Origin: Mesorhizobium sp. SOD10
GTDB lineage: Bacteria; Pseudomonadota; Alphaproteobacteria; Rhizobiales; Rhizobiaceae
NCBI GenBank assembly: GCA_000824805.1
Contig: CCNA01000004.1
Coordinates: 1 to 64,000, forward strand
Direction: 5' to 3'
DNA: 64,000 nucleotides
Below are positions 8,148-16,417 of the stretch, in pieces (within the stretch, counting starts at the first letter, position 1; each line of letters begins with the position of its first letter). The notes under the pieces are model-generated. The model was not told where the DNA came from. It saw nothing but the letters and a program-made list of their open reading frames with translations, and made no database searches. The position numbers and the translations under genes are program-made.

Positions 8148-8678
8148 ATGGCCGACGACCACATCCGCTACGACATTCTGGCCCAGGAGGCTCTGCGCGG
8201 CGTCATGCGCAAGGTCCTGGCCGAGGTCGCGCGCACTGGCCTTCCGGGCAATCATCATTTCTTCATCACCTTCCTGACCGGCGCGCCGGGCGTGCGCATC
8301 TCCTCGAGGCTGCGCGAGCGCTATCCGGAGCAGATGACCATCGTCATCCAGTTCCAGTATTGGGACCTGAAGGTGACGGACGCCGGCTTCGAGGTCGGGC
8401 TTTCCTTCTCCGACGTTCCCGAAAAGCTCGAAATCCCCTTCTCCGCCGTGCGCGGCTTCTACGATCCGTCGGTCAATTTCGAGCTCGAATTCGACGTCAA
8501 GACGGAGAACGCCGAAGACGAGGCTGCCGCTCCGGCGCCCGAGCCGGTTGCCGTCGTTCCGGAGAAGAAGCCGGAAACGAAGAAGAAGGCCGCCGAGGCC
8601 GAGAAGAAGCCGGCGGCCGCCGAGACCGGCGGCAAGGGCGCCGACGTCGTCTCGCTCGACGCCTTCCGCAAGAAGTAG
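8148..8678 (+). CDS. sspB: ClpXP adaptor SspB (alpha type)
   Basis: This adaptor binds the ssrA tag and tethers tagged proteins to ClpX. The ATG at 8148 opens MADDHIRYDILAQEALRGV; the long frame open upstream of it overlaps the TetR gene and is not coding. The core (NHHFFITFLTGAPGVRIS, QFQYWDLKV, SFSDVPEKLEIPFSAVRGFY) is the SspB fold. A charged low-complexity linker rich in A, E, K and P follows, then the C-terminal VVSLDAFRKK, which corresponds to the ClpX-binding tail. Length is 176 residues. Two small genes follow at 9-bp and 8-bp gaps, suggesting an operon. Confidence 0.92.
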   Translation: MADDHIRYDILAQEALRGVMRKVLAEVARTGLPGNHHFFITFLTGAPGVRISSRLRERYPEQMTIVIQFQYWDLKVTDAGFEVGLSFSDVPEKLEIPFSAVRGFYDPSVNFELEFDVKTENAEDEAAAPAPEPVAVVPEKKPETKKKAAEAEKKPAAAETGGKGADVVSLDAFRKK

Positions 8679-8687
8679 CGCGGCGTC

Positions 8688-8885
8688 ATGGGCGAGGTCG
8701 TCAATCTCCGCCAGGCCCGCAAGCAGAAAGCGCGCATCGACAAGGAACGCCAGGCGAGCGAGAACCGGGCACTGCACGGCCGCTCGAAGACGGAGCGCGA
8801 GCGTGACCGGCTGACGTCGCAGAAGGCCGAGAAATTCGTGGCCGGCCATCGCCGGGAAAAACCCGACGACCCCGGCAAGCGCTGA
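8688..8885 (+). CDS. DUF4169 family protein
   Basis: This 65-residue highly basic protein starts MGEVVNLRQARKQKARIDKE and is rich in K, R and E throughout, matching the DUF4169 family found next to sspB in many Hyphomicrobiales. Function unknown. Its composition suggests a helical, possibly nucleic-acid- or ribosome-associated peptide. It sits 9 bp after sspB and 8 bp before the RHH gene. Confidence 0.8.
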   Translation: MGEVVNLRQARKQKARIDKERQASENRALHGRSKTERERDRLTSQKAEKFVAGHRREKPDDPGKR

Positions 8886-8893
8886 GTCCTGCA

Positions 8894-9121
8894 ATGGCCG
8901 CGGTCGAAAAACGTTCGGTAACGATCCGCGGTCACCGCACCAGCTTTTCCCTGGAGCAGCCCTTCTATGACGACCTCATCGCCATCGCCGAGCAGCGTTC
9001 GCTGTCGCTCGCGGCCCTGGTCGCCGAGATCGACGAGACGCGTACGCGGGACGCGAACCTTTCGTCCGCGCTGAGGCTCTATGTGCTGGCCTGGGCGAAA
9101 CGCGGCGGTAACGCGACCTAA
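8894..9121 (+). CDS. Ribbon-helix-helix domain protein (RHH_4-like)
   Basis: This 75-residue protein has a beta-strand KRSVTIRGHRTSFSLEQPFY and two helices (DDLIAIAEQRSLSLAALVAEI, SSALRLYVLAWAK), the pattern of the RHH_4 family of small alphaproteobacterial DNA-binding-like proteins. It is the last gene of the sspB group. Its stop overlaps that of the convergent chloride channel gene by three bases. No antitoxin-toxin pairing is visible, so it is more likely a stand-alone RHH protein. Confidence 0.8.
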   Translation: MAAVEKRSVTIRGHRTSFSLEQPFYDDLIAIAEQRSLSLAALVAEIDETRTRDANLSSALRLYVLAWAKRGGNAT

Positions 9122-10923
9122 ACCGCGCTGTCTCCGACGCTTTGTTCGGCCTTGCGCTTTGCGCCGAAGCTGAGCAAGGCGGTGCGGTCGCGCTCCTCCG
9201 CCTGCTTTTTCGACCTTACCCGCATCATGTCTTTCCAGCCGATATAGCCGATGAGCCGTTCATCCTCGCGTGAGACGACCGGCAGGTGCGAGACATTGGC
9301 AGTGAGCAGCTTGTCGGAAAGCGCCTCCAGATATTCGTCCGGATAAGCGAGTGTGATCTTGCTGCCGGCGAGCAGTTCGCCGAGGGTCGCCTTGCGGTGC
9401 TTGCCGTTACGGCGCCAGCGCAGGATCGCCGGCGGGTCGATGACGCCGAGCACATGCCCCGCCTCATCGATCACCGGGAAACTCGGATGCCGCGTGTCCG
9501 GCGCGGTCAGGAAGGTCGCCGCGCCATGCAGCGTCATCGTCGCCGGCACGCTCTCGACCTTGGTCGTCATCACCTCCTTGACCCTGGTCAGGGCGAAAGG
9601 ATCGACGCGGTATTCGCGCACCAAGTGATGCCCGCGCCGCGCCACTTTCTCGGTCAGGATCGAGCGCTTCATCAACAGCACGGTGACGGCATGCGCGGTG
9701 GCGCAGGCCGCGATCAGCGGTACCAGCACATGCGTGTTGCCGGTGAGCTCGGTGGCGAAGAAGGTCGCGGTGAGCGGCGCGCGCATGGTGCCGCCCATGG
9801 TCGCCGCCATCGCCAGCAGCGGCCAGTAGCCGGGGCTCGCCTCGGGCAGCATGCCCGAGAGCACCGCGCCCATAGCGCCGCCCATGATGAGCAGCGGCGC
9901 CAGCACGCCGCCCGAGGTTCCCGAACCCAGCGCGACCGACCAGATGACGGCTTTTACCACCAGAAGCAGCAGCGCGGCGGTGGCGAGCGTGCGGCCGTCG
10001 AGCATGTTGGCGATGTTGTCGTAACCGACACCAAGCGCGTGCGGCTCGATCAAGCCGCCGATGCCGACCACCAGGCCGCCGATCATCGGCCACCACATCC
10101 AGTGGATCGGCAGCTTCAGGAAAGCGTCCTCGCAGGCATAGACCAGTTGCGTCAGCAGTCCTGAAAGCAGCCCGGCGGCAATGCCGACCAGCACCCAGCC
10201 GCCCAGCCCGGCGATCGACGCCTCCATGGTGCCGGAGAACGGAAAGATCGGGCCCGGCAGGTGCAGCAGGGTGCGCTCGACTTCCGCGACGATCGCGGCG
10301 ACGGCGACTGGGATGAAGCTGCGCGGCGTCCATTCGAACAAAAGCAATTCGACGGCGAGCATAATGGCCGCGATCGGCGTGCCGAACACCGTGGTCATGC
10401 CGGCTGCGGCACCTGCCACCAGCAGCGTCTTGCGCTCATTGTCGCTGACCGGCAGCATCTGCGCGATCAGTGAGCCGATGGCGCCGCCAGTCATGATGAT
10501 CGGGCCTTCGGCGCCGAACGGTCCACCCGAGCCGATCGAGATCGCCGACGACAGCGGCTTCAGCACCGCGACCTTGGCGTCGAGCCGCGAGCGCCCGAGC
10601 AGGATCGCCTCGATGGCCTCGGGAATGCCATGGCCGCGGATCTTTTCGCTGCCGAAGCGCGCCATCAGGCCGATGATCAGCGCGCCGATCACCGGCACGA
10701 TCACTGCGGCGAGCCCAAGGGGCGAGTCCTCGAGCTTGAGTTCGGCCAGAGAGAACTGCCCGAAATAAGCGATGTTGGTGGCAAGCCTGATGAGCTGGAG
10801 GAGCACGATGCCGGCGAAGAGCCCGGCGGTCGCCACCACCACCGCGATGGCCGCGATGAGGAGCACGCGCGGATCGGTCGTGAAGTCGCGAAGATGGCCG
10901 TTGCCGGCATGAGCGGATTTCAT
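9118..10923 (-). CDS. CLC chloride channel/antiporter with CBS pair
   Basis: This 601-residue membrane protein has a CLC core (residues about 1-440, many hydrophobic helices) and a cytoplasmic C-terminal CBS domain pair (VKEVMTTKVESVPATMTLHG and ANVSHLPVVSREDERLIGYI). The gating glutamate motif is present as GAEGP (canonical GREGP). The first signature reads GHGIPEA where the canonical GSGIP has the anion-coordinating Ser. The third signature is GGVLAPL. These changes are seen in a bacterial CLC-CBS subgroup. A divergent MarR gene and a perfect 17-bp palindrome lie upstream. Transport mode (channel or H+ exchanger) cannot be told from sequence. Confidence 0.88.
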   Translation of the reverse strand: MKSAHAGNGHLRDFTTDPRVLLIAAIAVVVATAGLFAGIVLLQLIRLATNIAYFGQFSLAELKLEDSPLGLAAVIVPVIGALIIGLMARFGSEKIRGHGIPEAIEAILLGRSRLDAKVAVLKPLSSAISIGSGGPFGAEGPIIMTGGAIGSLIAQMLPVSDNERKTLLVAGAAAGMTTVFGTPIAAIMLAVELLLFEWTPRSFIPVAVAAIVAEVERTLLHLPGPIFPFSGTMEASIAGLGGWVLVGIAAGLLSGLLTQLVYACEDAFLKLPIHWMWWPMIGGLVVGIGGLIEPHALGVGYDNIANMLDGRTLATAALLLLVVKAVIWSVALGSGTSGGVLAPLLIMGGAMGAVLSGMLPEASPGYWPLLAMAATMGGTMRAPLTATFFATELTGNTHVLVPLIAACATAHAVTVLLMKRSILTEKVARRGHHLVREYRVDPFALTRVKEVMTTKVESVPATMTLHGAATFLTAPDTRHPSFPVIDEAGHVLGVIDPPAILRWRRNGKHRKATLGELLAGSKITLAYPDEYLEALSDKLLTANVSHLPVVSREDERLIGYIGWKDMMRVRSKKQAEERDRTALLSFGAKRKAEQSVGDSAV

Positions 10924-10977
10924 GTTGGGAGCCTGAACTTTCTGGCGGCGCGAAGGCCGTCCGTTTCAGGTGGCCTC

Positions 10978-10994
10978 ATATCGTAATACGATAT
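10978..10994. promoter_or_regulatory. Perfect 17-bp palindrome between CLC and MarR genes
   Basis: ATATCGTAATACGATAT has perfect 8-bp arms around one central base. It lies 55 bp upstream of the chloride-channel ATG and about 100 bp upstream of the MarR ATG, a plausible operator for the divergent MarR protein. Confidence 0.55.
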
Positions 10995-11092
10995 AAATCT
11001 TCAAGCCGTTTTCGTGACCTGCTCCGCGTCATTTTGGACAGGGATCGCGACGAGCTGTTGAGCTTTTGCGGGAAAGGACCATAAGTCGGGGA

Positions 11093-11521
11093 ATGACGCC
11101 GCCGAAATCACGCCCCGCCATCAGCCAGGCCGACTACCAGCGGCTGTCGCAGTTCCGTTACCTGATCCGCCGCTTTCTCGAATTCAGCCAGGTCCAGGCC
11201 AATGAGGCGGGCCTCACGCCGCGCCAGCACCAGGCGCTGCTGGCGATCAAGGGATTTCCAAGCGGCGGACCTGTGGCTGTGGGCGATCTCGCCGAGCGGC
11301 TGCGCATCCGCCACCACAGCGCAGTGGAACTGGTGAACCGCCTTGCCGAGGCCGGTCTGGTCACGCGCGATCAGGACAACAGCGACCATCGCCGCGTCTT
11401 GCTGCAGCTCACTCCTTTGGCCGACGATCGCCTGGCAGAACTGTCGGCCGCGCATCTCGACGAGCTGTCGCGCATCGAGCCGATGCTGCGGCGCCTGCTC
11501 TCGCGCCAGGAAGAGTCGTAG
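11093..11521 (+). CDS. MarR family transcriptional regulator
   Basis: This 142-residue winged-helix regulator shows the MarR order: dimer helix (FRYLIRRFLEFSQVQANEAG), LTPRQHQALLAIKG, recognition helix (VGDLAERLRIRHHSAVELVN), wing (LVTRDQDNSDHRRVLLQLT) and C-terminal dimer helix. The ATG at 11093 was preferred over an in-frame TTG at 11066. It is divergent from the CLC gene and probably controls it or itself. Ligand unknown. Confidence 0.88.
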   Translation: MTPPKSRPAISQADYQRLSQFRYLIRRFLEFSQVQANEAGLTPRQHQALLAIKGFPSGGPVAVGDLAERLRIRHHSAVELVNRLAEAGLVTRDQDNSDHRRVLLQLTPLADDRLAELSAAHLDELSRIEPMLRRLLSRQEES

Positions 11522-11569
11522 GCTCACCGGGATATTCGGACCAGTTCCGCCACGCGCGCGGCGTAAAGC

Positions 11570-14500
11570 TCAACCGCCGTCGAGCGACTTCAACAGATTG
11601 TCGATCGTGAACGGATTGGCCTTGGGCTTCGGCGGTGCTGGGGTCGAACCGTCATTGACGCCGGGCAGCGACCCGTCGACCTTCCGCGCTTGCTCGGCCG
11701 CCTTGCGTGCTGCGTCCAGCTTCGCCTGCTCCGCCTTCTTGCGATCGGCCTCGGCCTGCGCCTTGGCTGCCTCGTCCGCGGCCCGCTGCTCTGCCTCGGC
11801 CTTCGCCTGCGCATCGGCCTGGGCCTTGGCGTCGGCTTCCGCTTTTGCCCTGGCCTCTTCGTCGGCCTTGGCTTTTGCCTCGGCTTCAGCCTGAGCCTGG
11901 GCTTCAGCCTCGGCTTTCGCCCTGGCTTCCGCCTCAGCCTTCTGCCGCGCCTCTTCCTCTTGCCGGCGCAGCTCCTCGGCCGCCCTGTCGCGCTCCGTCT
12001 GCAGCGCCGCGTAATAGCGCGCCTCGCGCCGCAGCCGCTGCTTCTCGAGCAGCGCCGCCTGCATTGCCTCGACCCGCTGCTGTTCTTTTTCCAGCGCGCG
12101 CTGCGTCAGGAACTGCGCCAGCGGACCGCTGTCGAACTGAAGCGCGGACGCCCCGAGGGGGCCGGCCAGGCTGAAATTGACGGCAGGCTCCGAGCCGACC
12201 AAAGCCTCGTCGCCGGGGTGATAGGTCAATGTCCCCTTCGCCGTGACGGTGCTCGCGTTGAGGTCGGCGGTCACGTCGGCGGACAGGGTCGCGCCGGGAT
12301 TGTCGAGACTGATCGGCGGCGCCCGCAGCGTGCCGTTGGCGACGGTGAAGGCCACATCCGCGTCCCCCGCGGCAAAGCTGCCCTCACCGGCGATCTGCGG
12401 CGCGAACTCCGCCGTCTTGGCAGCGTCGATATCGCGTCCGATCGCATCAGCCTTGGCGATGATGGCACCAAAGCCGTCCGGATTGATGCCGTCCACTTTC
12501 AATCCCTTCAGCGCCGCGGTGCCCGATCCGGACAAGGCGGCGATCATGGCATCGACCGATTTGCCGCTGGTCGACAACGCCGCCGAAAGATCGCCGCGGC
12601 CGCCGATACCGGCTCCGGGCAGAACCGCAGAAAGATCGCCGCCGGCGAGCTTCATCTGGCCGGAGAACAGGCCGGTGCCCTCCGTGTTCTTCAAATCGAA
12701 CAGGCCGGTTAAATCGCCGCCATAGAGCTTCGCCTTCAGGTCGGAGACGTGGATGCCTTCGCGGTCGAGCTTGAGCGACAATGAAGCGTCATGCGCCGTA
12801 GCGAAGGACCCGACGTCAAGCGCCGAGGTGTTGAGATCGAGATCGGCGTTGAACGGCAGGGCCGACTTCTGGCTGAACGGCGTGGTCGGCCATCCGCCCT
12901 TGGCCGGAGCGAAGGACTGGTCGCCGAACAGCGAGACCGCCAGCGGATCGAGGTCGAGCTCGTCGAGCGCCAGCGCTCCCGCAAGATGCGGCAGCCCGTC
13001 CTTGGCATCGATGTTGACGTCGCCCGACACTGCCGCCTTGTTGATCGAACCGGTGAGGCCGCTCAGCACCAGGAGCCCGTTGCCGAAATCGGCATCGGCC
13101 GCCAGCGACGTCGATGTTCCGGTTCCCATGCCGGGCAGGCCTACCCCCGTCGTCATCAGCCACGGCTCGATATCGGCAGCATTGAGATTGACCTTGCCCT
13201 TGGCGGTGGGGCCTTGCGCCGTGTCGGCGACGGTCCCGTCGAAGCTTGCCCTGAAATCGTCGGCCGTCAGGTTGAAGCTGGTGGCGAGACCGCCGGCGAC
13301 CGAGCCCTTCGCCGAGACGTCGGTGTTCGCGTGGCCGAGCATGCCGAGCGGCAGCGCCGGCAGGCCGTAAAGCGCAAGCAGCGTTGTGGCATTGTCGTTG
13401 CCGGCGTTGAAGGTGATCGACACCGGCGCCTCGGAGAGCTTGTCCGCCGTCCCCCTGCCGGAAAGCGAGGCCGAGAAGGCCGAACCGCCTGCCTTGCCCT
13501 GGGCTGAGAGCGCCAGGCCGGTGGTGCCGTCGCCATTGTCGGCGGCGCTGGTCAAGAGATCGATGCGCGCGTCCTGAAACAGTTCGGGATAGGCGGCCGC
13601 ACGGCTGGCCAGGCCTTTGAGCACGCCATTGTCGGGATAGTGCTGGGCCGCGACATCGATCAGCGGCTTCAAATCGACCGCCACCACGGACGCGTTGAGC
13701 TTGCCTGTCGGGCTCTGCGGGAAATCCTTGATGCGGCCCGTGGCGCTGATCGAGGCGCCGGCCAGGCCGCCGATCGAAAGCCGGTCGATCTCGAGCAGGC
13801 CCTCGCGCAGCCGCAGCGCCGTGTCGACGGTGTCGGCGCTGAGCCCGCCCGCGCTCACCGGTCCCGCCTTGATCTGGAAATCGAGATCGCGATCGGAAAA
13901 GCGGTTGGCGCCCTTGTCGCTGATGAAGATCGAGGCGAAGGCCGCAAGCCCATCCAGGTCCATCTCGCCGCCGGTGAGCTGCATCAGCACCGATGGCCTG
14001 GCGCCGTCCGGCTGGCTGGAATCGATGTTGCCGGAAAATTTCGCCTTGCCGAGGATGAGTTCGAGGTCGCTGAAGGACTGTCGGTTCTCACTGAGATCGA
14101 CCTTGGCCTTGAAACCTGCCGCGGGCAGCCTGCGGATGGCCTCGTCGACATCCTTCGATAGCCACGCGGCAAATCCGGAAGGCTGCCCGACGGCCAGCAG
14201 CAACGAGCCGGTAAAGCCGAAATGGTCCTCGACGCTCAGCATGCCGTCGGCTTCGAGCGTCGTGCGGCCCGGCAGCGTCGCGGCAAGCGACTTCACCGAC
14301 CAGCCGCCTGCGACCGGCTCGGCCGACAACCGTACGTCGCGCACCGTCGTGTCGCCAGCCACCACCGCCGGCAGCCGAACCTCGACCGTGCCCGGTATGG
14401 TCGGCTTCGGCATATGCTGCAGCGTCTGCTCGAATGCCGCGATCCGCTGGTCGAGCGTGAAGCCTGAGCCGGTGGCTCCGCCGACAGCTTCGTCGAATTG

Positions 14501-15490
14501 CACCTGGGCTCCGCTCGCCTCGACGGCGAAATGCGGCTTCAGGCCGAGATCGACCGAGGCCTTGCCGTCGGCCGTATAGGGATTGTCGAGCGGCCCGGTC
14601 TCGAAACGGAACTCGTCGACATTGAGCTTCTGGTGGTCGAGCGCGAACTTGCCGTTCAGCCGGAAGCCAGGGTCGGGCTTGCCGGTGCTGATCTTGACCG
14701 GCTCGCCGTCATTGCCGCGCAGCTCGACCGAATTCCTGTCGACATCGTTCTTGTCCGCACCCGAGATCTTGAACTGGCCGGAATAGATAGCGGCGCCCTT
14801 GACGATGCCGGCATTGCCGTCGGCTTCGATGATCAGCGGATAGGCATCGGGATCGGCTTTCAGCCTGAGCCGCATCTGGCCGTCCGGTTCCACCTTGCCG
14901 GTCGAGGCCGAGACGTCGGTGCGCAGGCCATCGAAGCGCAGCGTTCCGTCCATGCGCCATGGACCGGTGAGCGCCTTGGCCGAAATGGTCGAGTTGATCT
15001 CCGAGATCAGATGGCTGCGTCCGCCGGCGGCATGGCGAAGTTCGATCTGCCCGTCGGTTACCGACAGCTTTTCGATGGCGATCTGGCCGGGTTCGAAGGG
15101 CGTCGACGGCCGGATCGCCCAGTCGACGGTGCCGTCGCCGGCGACATCGATGATGGCTTTGGGATGCACCAGCCGCATGTCGAAGATCAGCACCTCGCCG
15201 CGCAGGAACGGCGCGAGCTCCGCATCCATGGAAAAGGTCTCGACCGTCATCGCGGGCTTGCCTTGCGGCCCGCCCGCAACCTCGACATTCGAGAAGGTCA
15301 CCGACGGAAATGGCAGCAGCCGCGCCGTCGCATCGCCCTTTACCGTCACCTTGCGGCCGAGGATGGCGCTCGCCTCGCGCTCGAAATCGCCGCGGTAGCC
15401 CGTCCAGTCGACGAAATACGGCACCACCAGCGCCGCGCACAGCACCAGCACGAACAGGCCACCGAAAATCACGAACAGGCGTGCGAGCAT
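11570..15490 (-). CDS. AsmA family protein with TolA-like C-terminal tail
   Basis: This giant 1306-residue envelope protein starts with an N-terminal membrane anchor (about residues 4-26) followed by the AsmA N-domain (GYRGDFEREASAILGRKVTV). AsmA-like proteins form long bridges thought to carry phospholipids to the outer membrane. The AsmA C-terminal domain lies around residues 950-1120 (GRGDLSAALSTSGKSVDAMI and LKGLKVDGINPDGF). The last about 175 residues are unusual: an Ala/Glu/Lys/Gln-rich charged helix like TolA domain II, then a Pro-rich stretch and PFTIDNLLKSLDGG. No neighbour suggests an operon. The tail composition is intrinsic rather than a frameshift, as the frame stays open. Confidence 0.87.
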   Translation of the reverse strand: MLARLFVIFGGLFVLVLCAALVVPYFVDWTGYRGDFEREASAILGRKVTVKGDATARLLPFPSVTFSNVEVAGGPQGKPAMTVETFSMDAELAPFLRGEVLIFDMRLVHPKAIIDVAGDGTVDWAIRPSTPFEPGQIAIEKLSVTDGQIELRHAAGGRSHLISEINSTISAKALTGPWRMDGTLRFDGLRTDVSASTGKVEPDGQMRLRLKADPDAYPLIIEADGNAGIVKGAAIYSGQFKISGADKNDVDRNSVELRGNDGEPVKISTGKPDPGFRLNGKFALDHQKLNVDEFRFETGPLDNPYTADGKASVDLGLKPHFAVEASGAQVQFDEAVGGATGSGFTLDQRIAAFEQTLQHMPKPTIPGTVEVRLPAVVAGDTTVRDVRLSAEPVAGGWSVKSLAATLPGRTTLEADGMLSVEDHFGFTGSLLLAVGQPSGFAAWLSKDVDEAIRRLPAAGFKAKVDLSENRQSFSDLELILGKAKFSGNIDSSQPDGARPSVLMQLTGGEMDLDGLAAFASIFISDKGANRFSDRDLDFQIKAGPVSAGGLSADTVDTALRLREGLLEIDRLSIGGLAGASISATGRIKDFPQSPTGKLNASVVAVDLKPLIDVAAQHYPDNGVLKGLASRAAAYPELFQDARIDLLTSAADNGDGTTGLALSAQGKAGGSAFSASLSGRGTADKLSEAPVSITFNAGNDNATTLLALYGLPALPLGMLGHANTDVSAKGSVAGGLATSFNLTADDFRASFDGTVADTAQGPTAKGKVNLNAADIEPWLMTTGVGLPGMGTGTSTSLAADADFGNGLLVLSGLTGSINKAAVSGDVNIDAKDGLPHLAGALALDELDLDPLAVSLFGDQSFAPAKGGWPTTPFSQKSALPFNADLDLNTSALDVGSFATAHDASLSLKLDREGIHVSDLKAKLYGGDLTGLFDLKNTEGTGLFSGQMKLAGGDLSAVLPGAGIGGRGDLSAALSTSGKSVDAMIAALSGSGTAALKGLKVDGINPDGFGAIIAKADAIGRDIDAAKTAEFAPQIAGEGSFAAGDADVAFTVANGTLRAPPISLDNPGATLSADVTADLNASTVTAKGTLTYHPGDEALVGSEPAVNFSLAGPLGASALQFDSGPLAQFLTQRALEKEQQRVEAMQAALLEKQRLRREARYYAALQTERDRAAEELRRQEEEARQKAEAEARAKAEAEAQAQAEAEAKAKADEEARAKAEADAKAQADAQAKAEAEQRAADEAAKAQAEADRKKAEQAKLDAARKAAEQARKVDGSLPGVNDGSTPAPPKPKANPFTIDNLLKSLDGG

Positions 15491-15635
15491 CTGTTTCCCG
15501 GGTTCAAAGTAAGCCGCACTCTACCCGCATCCGCGTGTCGATAAAGAGGCAATTCAGCGCCCGGCGGCCGCCAATGTCTCCAGTTGCGCGATCGATCGCG
15601 GTCAGGATATCTCTTTTGCCGATCTCTGCCGTTTT

Positions 15636-15880
15636 GGTCATGTCCTTGGCCGCGACAATCTGAACCCAACACGGAGCCGTTCGGTCGCCCGGGGCAGAAC
15701 GAGTTCGGCACCTTTTCATCGGCTATACGCGCCATCTGTGGGTGATCGAGAAAATGCTGCAGCGCATGTATGTCGGCGAGCCCCGGCGCCTATGACCGGC
15801 TGCTCGATTTCTCCACCCCGCACACCGACACGACCTTCTTCGCCGACGCGCCCGATGCTGCAGAAGCTGGTCGAAGGGGC
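15636..15880 (+). pseudogene. Decayed C-terminal fragment of a DyP-type peroxidase
   Basis: Short pieces in shifting frames read in order RDNLN, EPFGRPGQNEFGTF, FIGYTRHLWVIEKMLQRMY, VGEP and GAYDRLLDFSTPHTDTTFF, which together match the C-terminal end of dye-decolorizing haem peroxidases (RDNMPFG...GEFGTYFIGY...PPGNYDR.LDFS). At least three frameshifts (near 15668, 15715 and 15783) separate them. Only the tail is recognisable; the rest of the gene is absent. It is a relic, not a functional peroxidase. Confidence 0.65.
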
Positions 15881-15918
15881 AGAGGATAAGCGACAGCAGG
15901 GGCGCTACGACCAGGCGG

Positions 15919-16415
15919 TCATCCGTTCATGGCTTCGATCAAAGACTTCAGCACCGCTCCTCTTCGCAGGCTTATCTGGAAATCCCTCGCGATGAATTCC
16001 AGGGTCGAATCCTGAAACGTAAGAATGAAGTGCCGACAGCCGGAAAACAGCTCTGTCATGTGGCGCGGGTGAACCCGGTTGGCTTCTTCCAGGGAAGCAG
16101 TCCACGACGAATTGACGACTTCGAACGCGGAATATGGTCGCAGACCAAGTTATAGAGACGATGCCCGCTGAGCGCCTCATCGTTTGGCGGACCGAACTGC
16201 AGCGCAACATATGGGGCCACCGCCAGGATTGCCACTGTTTCCCCTTCCGAGGTGGCCGAGACTGAGCGCGGGTTCGTGCCGTCGAAGGACGGATCCGGGC
16301 TGTTGACGAGATAGGCGATCAGCAGGCGTTCTTCATCCGCGAAGACATGCGGCAGCGGGGCGCCGGCCGACAATAGCGGCAGGTCGATAGGTAAAAGCCT
16401 TTCGGCCACCACCAT
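15919..16415 (-). pseudogene. Conserved hypothetical protein, split by one frameshift
   Basis: The minus strand from ATG 16415 encodes MVVAERLLPIDLPLLSAGAP... to GHRLYNLVCD, then must change frame near 16131-16145 to continue as YSAFEVVNSSWTASLEEANR, HPRHMTELFSGCRHFILTFQ and DFQISLRRGAVLKSLIEAMN, ending with TGA at 15919-15921. Together this makes about 165 residues that read as one domain. The Trp/His-rich pattern resembles a widespread unnamed bacterial family. The ATG lies two bases after the stop of the FAD oxidase, so it was co-transcribed. Either a real inactivating indel or a sequencing error explains the break. Confidence 0.6.
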
Positions 16416-16417
16416 CG

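Noticed and set aside
8894..9121. RHH protein as the antitoxin of a toxin-antitoxin pair
   Set aside because: No toxin-like partner is adjacent; the neighbour is DUF4169/sspB and the family is known as a stand-alone protein.
16000..16040. tRNA-like GGGTCGAATCC arm
   Set aside because: It lies inside the broken conserved gene and no acceptor, D or anticodon stems could be folded around it.
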